Shown here: positions 37,201 through 52,200 of the stretch, one piece after another
Layout: every line of letters starts with the position of its first letter
Position numbering within the stretch: position 1 is the stretch's first letter
From: Prostheceraeus crozeri
Taxonomy: Eukaryota; Platyhelminthes; Polycladida; Euryleptidae
Assembly (NCBI GenBank): GCA_907163375.1
Contig: CAJQUW010005272.1
Location: 62,001-126,000, forward strand
Length of the DNA stretch: 64,000 nucleotides
Reading direction: 5' to 3'
Program-made: the position numbers and the translations under genes
The notes under the pieces: generated by a model
Seen by the model: the letters and a program-made list of their open reading frames with translations, nothing else
Told to the model about the DNA's origin: nothing
Databases searched by the model: none

Positions 37201-40200
37201 AATTAATTGCTGCTTTCCAATGCCATCTAATCAATTAAGTCCTACTTCCCAATGCCACCAATCAATTAATTGCTTCTTTCCAATGCCATCTAATCAACTA
37301 AGTCCTGCTTTCCAATGCCATCTAATCAATTGATTGCATTTTCCTAATGCCATCAATCAATTAATTGCTGCTTTCCAATGCCACAAATAAATACAGTCTT
37401 TTCTTTTTCAACTAAAGCTTGATGGAGGAAGAGAAGTCCATGCAGCAAATGTGTCTCTTAGCTGAAGATCAAAGAAACAGAACAAAATGAAGGCGAAGAT
37501 AATTGGGGAAGACAAAGGTGAAGGCTTTTTGTAGCAACTTGATTGCAGGAAGCTAATATTTGATAATCACTGAGTGCATTTATTCCGGAGGGATATTCAG
37601 AGTCTTCATGTCTAGTTCTCCTTTTTGATCTTGTACATTGCAGATACGCTACAAAGAAAAGAGCAATCAAATCAAGTAATTCACATCAAAATACAATCTT
37701 TGTTATTTCATTGCTTTGACATGTGAATTTCATTCAAATAACAAGAATGTTGAGAGGATAGACTGCGTTAATGATAAAAAACGTCCCCTCTTCATATCAT
37801 GCAGTCATGTCGTTAGAAGGAGTTTCCATGACTCCAAGATTATTGAGAATTGATTCATTGATGATTGCGTAACTGATGAGAACGACTTTCTTGTGTTCCA
37901 AGGAGAATGAAATGTGGCTGAGCATGCTTCCAGGCTTTCACCGATCGAGAATCATTCCTCGGAAGATAGCAACAAAGTAATCTATCGAATAGCAGTTGCT
38001 AGATCAATGGCATTAGTTAGATGATATAATTAGGAAATGTTTGAAACAAATAACAAATTATAGACACAATTTATGGATTGTAAAGTTGCAATAACTTTGA
38101 TTTTACCGAACGAGGGGATGACAGCTTCATAGGGACATCGGGGAAGGGGCGTCGGCCTTGGAAGGGTTAATTTGGTATGATCATGGTTAGATCCGGTCTG
38201 ATTCTGGCGACTGGGGACCTGGGTGGCCAATGTCTTCACAACTGCCGGTTTTTGTCATTTCTCGTCAAAATCATGGATTAATTTCAATAATTTAACCAGC
38301 GTTTAAAATGACGCAATCAATTTTATACTTGGCGTTCCCAACACGTTTCAGATACAATGAGCAGCAGCTAAAGCGTTGGACATGATGAGAAACATGTGGA
38401 ACGATTATAAATGGTTACGCAAAAGCAGATGATTATGAATAAGAAGAAGATTGAATTGATGGTGAATGAAGATATGATTACATCACCATTCATGTGAAAT
38501 TCAATGAACGGATAAACGTTATGTTCGATTTTTTGAGATTAGGGAAGTTAATTAGTTAATTTCGCAGATCAATAACTTTGCAGTCAATTTCAAACAAAAA
38601 TATAACAAATAACAAAATGCACGAGAACACTTCATTCCACATGAAATAGTAGCCATATATCTCTGGAACAGAAAACATGAGTAGCTATTTTTCATGAGTA
38701 ATATTTGCATTCGCATCATGAAATTGCTTTCAAAATTTACAACTTGGTAGGCCTACAATATACTAAACGAATTTACTACTAAATCCAAAGAATCAATATC
38801 ATGCAGAAACGCGGTTAAATATTTGTTGCATATTGTGGTTCATAGTAAGCCTCTTGTCGATCAATTTTCTATTATATTTTCTGATCGTCTTATATCTGAT
38901 AAATAATTGAAACTTTTGCAAACAATTTATTATTGCCAATTTTTTGGCCTGCAGCATATGTAATGCTCTAAATACAAATAGCCATTTTTAACTGAAAATT
39001 CCAAGTCACTGATTTCGATCGATTAATGTGTCAATTAGGTTAATTCCTGCTTGGCGACTGCAAAATTTTTGTACTTTGTAGTGTTATACGTGTACTCCTG
39101 TGGCAACCAAAGCATTCATGTAATACGAAAGATGACTAAGTCGAATGAAATATGCTGCTTAAAGCGAATATGCACATAACTTAATGGACTTGATAGCTAT
39201 AGAATACCATAATAGAATGTCTGAACTCAAAATGTGTGTCGAATTGTAATGATAATAAGGGTAGGCTACCACACTGAATTAGAAGTTATGTATTGAAAAT
39301 TTTGAAAATATAATGTTGATTTAAATAATGTAAAATTCCTTGACTGATAATCCTTTTAAATTATTTAATACACAACTTCTGATTCAGTGTGGACAATCAA
39401 TATTTTTCACTATTACACATTAATTTAGGACTGCAGCATTTCGTACATTTCATGCTGAAAGAACCGCACTTTGTGAATAATGCACATTGTAACTTACCAA
39501 TACATATCCAAAGTTCGCATTCGCTTGATTCCAATGACAGACAGTTCTTCTCCCTTTCTTTTCTTACTTTCTTGAAAGCGAGGTATTGTAAAAGCGAGAC
39601 GAATCAGACAATAGTCGAAAGAAATTTGTAAATAAAAAATATATTCCAAATGTAAATGGGTACACGGCATACGCTGAAGATTCTTGTCAGTAATGAATTT
39701 GGAAATGAATTCGAATAGCAATGCTTCACAGTTCACATACACTTCTCACAAATCAAGGATTGAATGAAAGGTGTATGACAAAGTCCACTGCGTTAATCAA
39801 TCTTCCACATGTTTAATGGAATTTGGCCGGAGGTCTCAGTGTTTGATGCCCGTTAAATGGGATCTCGTGTCTCGCTAATGCAGTGCACAGTAGGTGTTCC
39901 ACATGTAGCGCGTTGACGCTTTAAGACTGAATGACAATGCCAGATGTCTTGACTTATCTCATAAGACTGTACCAGTCTATGGAATGAAATTCTTTATTAA
40001 CATTGCTATTTGCATGTTCTAAGTTGAGGAAAATAAAGTGAAACGGATGAAGAATTAGTCGAAATTTCAGATATGTAGGTTTATCAAACCACACGGTCTC
40101 CTCCGGTATGATTATGCGTGTTTAACGAGGCTTTTCTACAGTTTACGGGACAGAATAGTTCACAGATGGATAATTGTTTGGCAAGATGGGCAAAAATGAT

Positions 40201-43200
40201 TTTCGTAATTTAGTGAAAGGTGACAAAGAGGCATGGGAAATGGAAATCACTCCGTTCCAACAGGGGTCCGACCCCCCCTTGGAAAATTCTGGAGGGGGTC
40301 CGGACCCCCATGACCCCCCTAGATGCTGCGCCCCTGCATGAGTTCATGAACCGCTCAGACGCACTATATAATCCCTCGCCAAGTTGCTCAGCATTTGTGC
40401 TCTTGAGAACGTCTGAGGACGAAACGCGTTAGGCCGTTACATATGATTTCAAAGCAATGAAAGTTTCGTCAACGAAGAGAACGATTTCCGTTAACTTGAG
40501 CACCTCCCGCTTAGTGGACACTCTGGAAAAAGTAGTCAGCTGATGTTCTATTTATAAAGAGAATGCATGCATCTTAATGAATAGCAGCAAATCAGCAGCA
40601 ACCGCATTTTCCAATGAAGTGAATACATGGCATTTATTGCGTTTTCCACAAATACGAATGTGTTTTGAATTGTGGGAATGAAACGATGACCAAACCTTTT
40701 TCAAAATGATAAAATAGGAATCCAAGTATTTCTAAAGTGTTCTCCTTTTGTTGATGATGGCTTCAAGATTCCTTCTGATGATAACCATAGAGCTGGTCGA
40801 AATATGTAAGGATTAGCAGCAAGTAGCAAAAGGGAATTCTTCAGACCAGATTCATCAATTGTACGCGATATTAATGTTGAAACTGAACACGTGCAGAGTT
40901 GGTGTGAAATGAATTGTTTGTCGCTAAACATGATGAAATCGAAGTTGCTTTTTTTGTTCTAGAAGCATGAATGTTGATTTTTCTGATGTACCACAGTTTT
41001 CGGTTGAAATTGTTGAATGTGTTTCCATTCTGGGTGTTACAATAACTAGTGACCTTAGTTGGAATAGTCATGTTTGTAATTTGCTGAAAAAGTGTAACAG
41101 CCGTTTCTATGTACTGCGACAACTTTGGCCTTATGTAAGCACTGACGAACTGCACATGCTGTACTCTGCATATATACGCTCACCGCTCGAGTACGTTTGT
41201 CCCATATTTGTTGGTCTGAGTAAAACGTTCTCTTCCAAATTAGAATCTATCGATAAACGTGCTCACCGAATTATTTACGGAAACAAACCACGCCAGTGTC
41301 GATGCTGTAAAGGTGAACTGAAAAAGCGACGGCATGAGCTGAGTATCAGTGTTTACAAGCGAATTGAAACTGACAGAAATCATATCCTGAATCCTATAAT
41401 TCCCAGAAGACTTCCGCGATCTGATGTACCATCAATCCCCTGTTGCAGTACTGAAAAGACCCGCAGATCTTTCCTACCATATACCGCTTGCCTCCTGAGT
41501 AACCTAACCGATCTCTAACTCAAAAAGCTTCTTGTAATTTCTTTATGTCCCTATTGATTTGTGATATATCTTTGATTGTCATTTACACTGAAATATACGC
41601 CTTACTTACTTACTTACTTTTTGAATTGCCTGAATTCCTAAATAAAAAATTAATGCAAATATTATCATGTTTTTTTCATTACAAATCGAAAAACTGTTTA
41701 ATTGTCTGACATTTTTAAAAGAAACAATCTCTCAAAGCGACCAATATGGCATTTACCGCCATCTGATCGAGGCACTTCAAGCATGCATGCACCATACTTA
41801 GATAAAACATAAACTCGGGTATGTGGAATAGTGAATTTAATGCAGAAGTCCGCACGTGATTGGTCTACAAGATGATGTACAAGGTCACTCAATTATCAAA
41901 ATCAGTAATGCGCCACTTGAAATTGCATTACCTACAATTCTAGCAGTTTAGAGGCACCTGCTTAGATTATGTTGAATATTATATAAACATTTATTTCAAT
42001 CACTTTTATATAACAGACATAATCAGTCATGTACTGAATAAAACATAGTCCTCCACATGAAGTGACGAAATCAAATAAGATCCATAACGAAAAGATTACA
42101 AAAGAAATGGATTGACAATTAGATAATCTTCTTCTGCAACGACTTATGAAACCATGTGCTGATATGAAGGCCGTCTAAAGAAAATTAATCTTCACTTCCG
42201 TCGTGATAAGTAGCAATTCTCTTGTTCAGTAGCAGTATTGATAAACTAAGCTGAAAATAGAAGTCCCTCACTTAAAGCGCTCTGTTATCTCTCTTCTGAT
42301 CGATCGTTCAAATATATTGAAATGAGACTTCTCAAGTATTTCCGTTAATTGTCAACCCCATTTGCAGGAAATTTCCTAGTCTACTTCCTGCTCTGCAGTT
42401 GACACATTTTCAATTGGGACTGATTTATAAGAGGAGAATGTTTTTAGAAACACAACAATAGTGAGAAGTCTGTCTGCAAGTAAATTCCTGCGGTCATCTC
42501 CGAAAACTTTCTACTCACATGTTTTCCAGATTAAGTCTGGTATTAGATGACTGTCTTCTCAACGGTTCAGATATCTGACCCGTAATATGATGTAAGAGCC
42601 TGTCAGGCCCACATTGAGATTTCAGTTATTCCAAGTTTCAGTATTCTGATTCCTCTTTAGATAAAAGAACTGACTCTTGACAGTCAACGAATAACGGATG
42701 AATAAAGCCGACACCGTTTCAACGTTACCGCTTCCAATATGCACCAACAATAGAGAAAATGTATCTGCAACCCTAGCCGCAAGGGCATTTGGGTTCATAT
42801 TTCACAGTAGAAAGACTTCTTGAACTGACTTCCAGGGCTATAACGGACACAGTGAGCTTGATTTGACCTATTTCTGTGTAATTGTGGCTTACAGGTGTAT
42901 CCAAATGATATTTCATGAGCTGAAGGACTCTCAGATGGTAAAATGCACAGAAATCCTACACTCTATAACAATAGGGAGAAATAGAACGCAAGCAGACATT
43001 GAAGACAATAGAACGTCGTGAACATGCGTTGTCATGACGACGGTACCTATACAATGGCAGCCTTCAATGGTTGACAATAGGAGATACCGGCAGCTTATCA
43101 GTATACTTTGCAATTATTCACGAGCATCAAGGCTGCTTAATCATTTTGATGAAATAGTTTTCAATAGATCGCCTTGTGACAGTAAATTGCAACTATTGCA

Positions 43201-46200
43201 TGTTTCAGTTATTTGTTTCGTCTAAAGATCTCGCATTCGTGAGGCACAAAGCAGAAAGACAACTCTCTGTAGTAGGCGAATGTCTTAATAGAATAAATGT
43301 GGGCAACATAGATACAAGATGTAGCAATCGGCGCATAGCCGAACAGCTGGAATGACCATCAATACGCAGCTGCTGTCCATTGCAGTCTCACTAACTTGAA
43401 CAGATAGAGAAGGTGGATTTCTATGGTGAAATGTATGCATCATGTGACTATGCTACTTATAAATGTTATAAGTAGTGATGGAAGAGACATTTTCACATAT
43501 CACATTATAAGAACACATTCCGGGTGTCCTAAAAGTGACTCAAAGCTTTGAAGGGTAAATGTTCTTGCATCATTGCAGGGACAATACATTTTGGTACGAG
43601 ATGTGGTGGAGGACGATGACATTCTCAAAACCTTGTCCGAACGGATGGTTCCTAACTTCAGACAGGCGAAGAATCAGTTTCCTGTTTACGGTATGGGTCA
43701 GCCGTCTTGTGATGCTCTCAACAATGTGTTGGTGGACATGATGAACGAAGGGTTTCAGGTGAGTCACTTCAGATGATGAGAGCTGTTCTCACCGGTTGTT
43801 GGAAAAATGAAACTGATCCGAGAACCTGCATGCATTGCATGGATGGAACCGGCCGCCGGCCCGACCCCGGCCGCTTCCAACCGTACAGCGCTGAAGAACA
43901 ACTGAAGAGAATATTTCTCCTATTAGACCGTTATTAGACCAATGATGGACTGTCCTATTGGGACTGGCACAGTGGCAAGTCATAAGCCACAAAACGGCCT
44001 TGCAGACAAAATGTCTCATCAACAGCCAATACGATTAGCGATGGATGTGGGCAGACTTGCTGATCCATGAGCTATCAAACTTATCTAGTTTCACAAAGTA
44101 ATTCGTGCAGCAGGGTTGGGACCGGCCGGGGCCGGGCCGGCGGCTTCAAAACCAGCCGGCCGGTGGCCGGGCCGGCGCTCAGAGAAACCGACCGGGACCG
44201 GGCCGGCGGCCGGCGTCATCTAAATCGGCCGGCCGGTGGCCGGGCCGGTGCATTCAAAACCGGCCGGTCCGAGACCGGTGCATTCAAAACCGGCCGGTCC
44301 GAGGCCGGCGTTTCTAAAACTGGCTGGTCGGAGGCCGGCCTATTTAAAATTCTGATGCTTTCATGGTCATTCAAGATCATGAGCGTGTGGATGAGTATTA
44401 CTACGTGTACGCTCCAAAGTAACCGCATGACATTTTTGATGAGATGAATGTAACTCCGATATGTGAGACTTGATAAAGGACTAGCATAATAATTTAGGCT
44501 ATCACAGGACTTGACGTTTCTTAATAGCATCAAGGATTTAATTGTCTTGTGTCATGTTGACCCTGCTCGCAATTATTCACTCTCAGGAAAGTTTAGAGGA
44601 TGCCATTTCTTGTTGTTTACGTGGTCACAAACTCTAGTTCCGAGGCGACCGACATTTGTTGCTACGATATTGGGCAACATGAGGACGCGGGGCGATCCGC
44701 ATACAGCCTCAGCAGCAACGAAGGAAGGATTGGTAAGCGAGGGGTAATCATCAAATGTGAATTGAGGTGTCACGATGAATGCTTTCGAAAGAAATTGCGC
44801 AACGGCGGGGTAAATCTGAGTCGAAGGATGCCGTGACAAATTTAACAAATATCTACCTAATTTAACATTTGTTTTTTGTGATAATGCACTGATATTTGGT
44901 GCTGTCTGTGTGATTCGAAGGAGGTGGAAAGAGAAGTGATGTAAAGAATACCATGCCGAGGGAAAATAGATGCAAGGAAAGAAGTATTGTGCAGGCTCCT
45001 GCAATGTTGTAGCAGTGATGCAGTTGGTGATGTCGGCAGTGACAAAAAGGCCTGAAAAAGCACCGGCCGGTTTTCAAAATTTGCGACCGGGGCCGCGCTG
45101 GCGGCCGATTCCAACCCTGTCGTGCAGTCTACAGACCAGTGACTTGCTGATATTTGATAAACCAATCACAATATTGTATACTCGCAACTATCATATTTCT
45201 ATTGCACTCAACAATTCATCTTCAAATTCTGTACAGAGAAGCACTCACAGAGCTTGCTGTCAGTATTGATCGAAATATTCTTTTGTTTTGTTATAATCGC
45301 AAGAAAATCGATCATAGGTTACAATGTACTTTGATAATCCCGGCAAATGTCCTTTGACCAGCAAAATCTTGTCTGTAAGCGCATTCAAGCATATTTTGAG
45401 CAGTGTCCGTGAGCTCCATAGCATGCTCAGAAATTTTGTGGAAGGTAAATTCTGTCATCAACAGAAGATTCCACGAGCATCTTTAGTCTCCAAATCCTGA
45501 CTGCTATGAAATGATTAATATGAATTTTAGTGTCACAAATGCTGAGTCAATGTTGTATGTTGGAAATTGGTGGCCGATGACTTTGACAAATGATCAGAAA
45601 TCTATAGAAGGCGTCTTACGAAAACGGTGGGAGAATGCCTCATTGAATGGGATAGCTAAGCCGCGGTTAATACAACTCAAAAAGAGATTTTTGAAAATAC
45701 ATGTGGGCATAGTCTGCTACTACCTCAGTTTAATGAATATTGACCGGTGCGTAAGAAGTTGCCGATTTTCAAATAGCACTTTTAAAAAAGGTCAACAATG
45801 ATGTTTCTTTGGGCCAAATTTGATGAAATTTGAACTGCTCATCAAAAATAGGTAGAAGCTAAAAGTCACAAAATATTAGCGTCGTAGCTATCGCAGTTTT
45901 GGATTGAATACGTGAAGAGAACTGCTATTTTGTCGCATGTTGAGCCTATTACTGAGGGTGGTAGACCACGAAGGCCGTCACGGGCTTGCTGGATAAACAT
46001 GCCCGGGACCAACCTCGCCGGTTGGTATCTTAACTTATTTTTTCGTGTAGTCAATGCCTAACATTAGTAGAGATGAGGGATAATTAATGCAATGAACCTT
46101 CAATTAATTTCTTTTCCTTTATGAAAATCGTGTCTTAGAAACATAAAAGACTAGTTGAGTTAGCATTTGTCAAATTAGTAGTGCATCTATTGCATTCGTA

Positions 46201-49200
46201 CATTTTCCGATGCAGGAATCGACACTTTCACGTCCACTAATTCTGTGAATTTTACAGACTATAGCATTCAGATCATACAGATTTTTCAACACAGCGGTAG
46301 ACCCCGGTTTGCATTCTTTTCTGGCGTTGGCATTCTGAATCTGTAGTAATTGACTGTGCTGCCATTCTAAGAATATCAAATACTTTAGCATCAGACCTTT
46401 AGCATCTGAAGTAAGAATGTAATACGGATCCAAATCCCAAATGCAACTCGGAAACCTTTATATTCGTTATGTAAGATACGGGGAATCTCTCGTTGACATC
46501 AGCTCGGACGTCAAAGAGAATTACTTAGAAGTAAGTCTTGTGAGTTTTGTACATCTTCCTTCAATATTTTTGTAACTGCCTGTTAATTTGAAATATTTTC
46601 AATTTATTGTGATGTAAATGTAATTCTCTATCAGACATCGCTTTTTAAGCATTTCCTTTTTATTTCGATCCTAAGCAGGGATTTTGATCTCTCACATGAT
46701 CGCTAGCAAATATACACACCATACTGCTTGTATTCAGCAGGCTTGACAGACACATAGATATATGCGTCTTAGATTGCGGATTTATGCATGTTGCATTGAT
46801 GACTGCAGCTTGCACATGAACCATAGAAATCCGACTCCCTTTAATATGGATTAGAACGGCCATGGACAATGGAAACAATGCTGCGTGATGGACATGCGCT
46901 GTCATGACGATGGCGGCTTCTTGTGCAGGACAATAGAGAGGTACCAATACCTGGACAGCATCATTTGAAAAGATTCACGATTGTTGTCTTTTCTCTGTAA
47001 ATATAAAATAAAATTGCAAAATAACTTTCAATTGTAAGAGCGTGCAATTACAGCACCTTCCGATAATTTCATTCTTCTAAATATCTACATTCCAAGTAAA
47101 CGTAAACAAAGCGGAAGTCGGATTTCTATGGTATGAACCATAGCTGAAGTGTCGGCGCCCGCTGCTCTCAGAACAGCCATCTCCTGCCTTGCAGAACATC
47201 GTCGTCTTCAATCTGCGCTCCGATCCCGTTCTCTTCTCTGTCAATGACCATGATTTCATGTCGTACACAATTCGACACCAAGACAGACCGGCGGAAACTG
47301 TCTCTATCGGTGACAATCCCGCGCAGTTGGCCATCTTTGAAGACAACCTTCGACAAGAGGTGAGTTATCCACAAAGGGCCTTGGAGCACATGAACCCTTG
47401 CCCCATTGCGGTGATTCTCCGAACGCGCCCCACTGAGAGGGAGGCGAATCCGCACCTCTGCTGATCTCTCAAACTATTGCACCAATCGAATAGGCATTGA
47501 AAGGGAATTCAGAAAAACTGCATCACTCTAATTTCTAAGGTCATCATCCCTGGGATGAGGCATAGAAATAAAGTGTTTATCTGAAGTTCGCTACAATGGA
47601 AATTGACTCAAGGTCGCGGCACATCCGAGGGAACTAAGTTGGGGCATGAAAAACCAATGAAAAGCTTCGATTTACTCATGTGACTGATTCTAACCCAATG
47701 ATGCAGACGTTGGCAGGTGCATCTAAGTGAAAATGCGTGCGATTTATGTGCCATTATTGTGCATTGCCTGAAGCACAATTTCCATTCTAGAGGTTTTATT
47801 GTTGCCAATTTCTATGGGATGAGGTGAAAGTCAAAGGTCAAAAACCGCCAATTCTCAGCAAATTTCCATTAGATCACTATTTGAAAGGGACAACAAAAAT
47901 GACAGCAAAATCTATTAATCCATACACTAGTCGAAAGATCTGTTTAAGGTGGTTACTAAAACGATGATTATTATCAACCGTTATGAGATTACATCATTGT
48001 ATTAGATGAGGTCAAAGGTCAAATAATTCAAACTTTTAGTTCAGCTCAAATAACACTAAAATCGCACAATTTAGTATTTAGTTTGTACAGGTGAAAGAAC
48101 AAGCCAATTCAGTGACTTGTACCGAGACACTGAGACTAACAGCAACATGATTCTGAAAAATTTCAGTAATTGTTCATCCGAAGCATGTCTAAAAAGTTCA
48201 AATTCAATAAAACATTTGCTTGAAATTTGAATTTCAAACATGAATACATAATAAGCAGATAATTTCAAATTCAAAGATTTTGCGTCTGTGAACATCTCTC
48301 TATATGAATAGGAAGAATCCTTTATGTAATTTCAACTGATTTCGTCAAGGACTGATGCCGCAATACACATTAGAAGTGAATATATACCGAAATCAGCCAA
48401 AATATTGCAAACATTCAAATTTTAAAATAGTTCTCACACCGAAAGTATTGCGCCAAATTTATTATCCATCTGTCAAAAGTTGCATGATACGTAGAAAGTA
48501 CGAGGGGTGATTGAAAAGTTCGCGGCCCGATATAGAAAAAAGCATATTTCGCATACGATGCATATTTATTTTTCGACATAATCGCCCCTACAATCAACGC
48601 ACTTAGCCCAACGGTGCTGCACTGCGCGGACCCCTTGCTCATAGAAGTGTGAGTCTTTGGAGTCCAGATACTCCTCAACGGCCTTCATAACGTCACTGTT
48701 GGATGCGAAGTGCTGACCACTGAGCTCCAATTTCATTTTCGGGAAGAGATGAAAGTCCGATGGTGCCAGATCAGGAGAATAGGGTGGATGGGAAATGATG
48801 TCAAACCCACAACCTTGGATGGCAGACATGGCGGTAGCGGAGGTGTGAGCAGGCGCATTGTCTTGATAGAAGAGCACGCCTTTCGTGAGCTTCCCTCTCC
48901 GCTTGATCTTGATCTGCACTCGTAACTGCTGCAACAAATGAGCGTAGTATTCGCCAGTAATTGTCCGAACAGTCTCTAGGAAGTCCAACAACAAAACTCC
49001 CTTCGAATCCCAAAAAATGGAGGCCATGACCTTTCCCGCGGACCTGGTGACCTTGTCTTTCCGCGGAGTTGGTGATCCTGGGTGCTTCCATTGTTTCGAT
49101 TGTTCTTTCGACTCTGGCTGATAGTGGTGAACCCAAGTCTCATCCATCGTAATGAACCGGTCAATGAAATTTTCAGGATCTCTTACGAACAGCGCCAGGT

Positions 49201-52200
49201 TGTCCCTTGAGATGAGAAAGAGGGCTCGTTTGTTCTCTGGTGTGAGCAGTCGTGGCACCCATTGAGCGGAAACTTTGTTCATGCCAAGTTCATGATGGAT
49301 GATGTTATGGACACGCTCTTGTGAAATCTTCAGTTCGAAGGCAATCTTTAGGGTTGTACGGCGATCATCAAGAATAATATTTTGAACATAATCGATCACA
49401 TCTTCTGTGCTCACTGTCACTGGTATTCCACAACGGGGATCATCTTCCAAGCTCTCTCTTCCTTGCTTGAATTCTGAAGCCCACTTCTTGACTGTGGTGT
49501 AGGACGGAGCTTTCTCACCAAGTGTTCCAACCATATCATCATGAATCTCCATTGGTGTGAGTCCTTTCAAGCCGAGATAACGAATGACAGCTCGATTTGA
49601 AACGTGATCCATCTTACGCAACACTTATCTGACTAACTGACTGATAAGTTAGTAACTGAAGTTAAGTAGCTGTGGTTTACCAACAGTTCACCGGATCGAA
49701 TGATCACTCGTCATGCGCCGTCAGCACATTCCATTGTATCAATCCACATGTGCATAATGGCCTGGCTTTAAGCTTTCTATGTCAGGCCGCGAACTTATCA
49801 ATCACCCCTCGTAAGTTACTAGAAATCTGGTGACTACAACTTGCTTGATTTAAAAAAAGGGAAATGGACAGGGGCGAAAAATGCCCCCAGTGGGGCAAGC
49901 AGAGTGGCGTCTTCTCCGTACCTGCGAGGCCTTCGGTGCATCCTCAAAAATTATTTTCCAACATTTATAAAAATGAAAAGTGTCATCATTCATTTAAATT
50001 CGATAGCTTGTCGTGACAGCTGTGCGCAGCTTTCCGTCTCAAAGTCAGACGCTCAACCTCATTGAACAGTTTTGCAGCACGTGCTCGAATCACAGCTGTT
50101 TTCTTCGAACAATTAGACACACAAGCTTGTCGTGTGCTCAGACGGAGCATTGATGTTCAGTCAGAGCGAAAGAGAGTTGTGTGCGTGTGAGGCAGTATTA
50201 TTGGCTTTCCCGATAGACATGATGCCTTGCCTTCTCCAACTTTTGCAATGAAATTCTACGCGATTCTTTATTTAGGCGCGGTATCTAAATATGGTAAGGG
50301 GAGCGCAACCCAATTGTTCCTGGATTCGCTTTATGTCAGAGAGGCCACTAGGTCAACAGTAGCAGATGGCTGACGTTCAGACAAGACTGCGATCAGATGA
50401 TGAGCGTTCTCCAATGAATGCAGAGTACCGGTAATGTATCTGACTCAAACACCCAGATTCAGAATTCCATAATCTGTTTATACGTGATTGATGTGACGCT
50501 ATGTTTAGTACTGCAGATGAGATCATGACCACGCCTTTCGTCCCAAGGGAATACACTGAAAAGATGACAGTCGTCAAGCAAGGTAGGCCAACATCTGATA
50601 TATAATTGAAAGTACTCACAGAGAAAGAAATAAGACATTTTAATGCATCAAAATTTCAAACATGTGAGCGGCTGACCGGCCGTAAAAAACGCAAGAAACT
50701 GTTGACCTTGCTTCCTTTTTTCTCGAGAAAATATGGTCTGGACAGAGAGGGGATATAGCAATCAGTTCCTTGAGTAAGGAGGTTAAGAGACATGAGCAAT
50801 CACTTCTCATGTGCACATTCACTTGACCTTAAAAAATGTTCGAGAAATTGTTATTAAAAATTCAATTTTTATGAAAATTATAGTTGTAGCATAAAAAATG
50901 TCTGGTATAGAAACAGTGTTCCAATGTCGAGTGAAGGCCTATGGTCTGGGCGCACGCGACGCCACTGGGGGCAAGGGTTAAGTTCTGAGTTTCAATAGAC
51001 AATGAAAGAATTACTTTGCACTACAAATTACTGTGTAACTTTCTAGCGGTTGGTTTTATTGTCCTAATTCTCACCTCCTTTTAATATTTCAGCGTTGAAA
51101 GTCGAACGTCTATTTTCTGTCATACAGAAATGTCGATAACACTGGATAACATAGCATGTGACAATTGAAAGTGATGATTCTTTGCAATTCAACAGGCTCA
51201 GATAAAGAAGAAATAAAAAATGACTATTTGAGCTTTGTCAAAAGTCTTGGATTTCTCAAGCCTGCAGAGATCGCTGCAAACTACGCGTCTACCTGAGACT
51301 GTCTGACGCATTGCGATTCACTTCATATTTTTTCAGTCATGCCTCAGCGCATGCCTTGACGTTTGAAGAAGGAACATTAATCTTGAAATGTTGTTGGAAG
51401 TATGAAAACGCACATGTTATTGATTCATTATTGCCATTTATCACTTAAGAAATACATTTAAGGAAAGTCAAGCAATCACTAATCGAAAAAGTCAATCAGT
51501 ATTCAACAGCTTTTGTTTAGTTAATTTGCATACAAAGCCTGTTTTGATGTCGGTGGAGAACCTAAAAATTCGTCGGATATCGCAGGATATTGGAGGTGAC
51601 AATCGTCGGTTGATTTTGTCAGTAATTCTGTAGGATAATTGTCGGTCTACGGTTTACAGTGTGCTTCCTAAGCAGATGGATAGGTAGGCATGGAGTCATT
51701 GAATACCGAACACGAACACCAGATCTGACGCCTATGGATTTCAATGGGAAGTTATCAAAGATTGTGTTTTCAAAAAGACCCAAAGATACCGCTAAATTTT
51801 AACAATTTCTAACTCAGTTATTTGCCAAACTCAACTTGTCTTCCAAAATTTGCAGAAGTGTTGCATCTGTTGCCCGGAATGTATTGATATAAATAGTGGG
51901 AAACTTGAACAGATGCGCTAAATAAATGCAAATTTTCCCATTTGCACCATTACTATCAAAATCAATTTCTATGACCTTCCAGTTAAGAATAGCGTCTTTT
52001 ACTCTACTGTTAATATACTCGTGCGCCACTCTGTATAAAAAATCACAAGCATATAAGCGCAAATTTTGCTAGCTTTTGATAGCTTGTAGGAAGCATGCGA
52101 ACAATTGAAACTGCTCACGCATAAATCCCAACACGACGATTACAAAAAGTCTGTATGTAGAATTATGTTGATTTTCTGACTGACTTAAACATTACACGAT

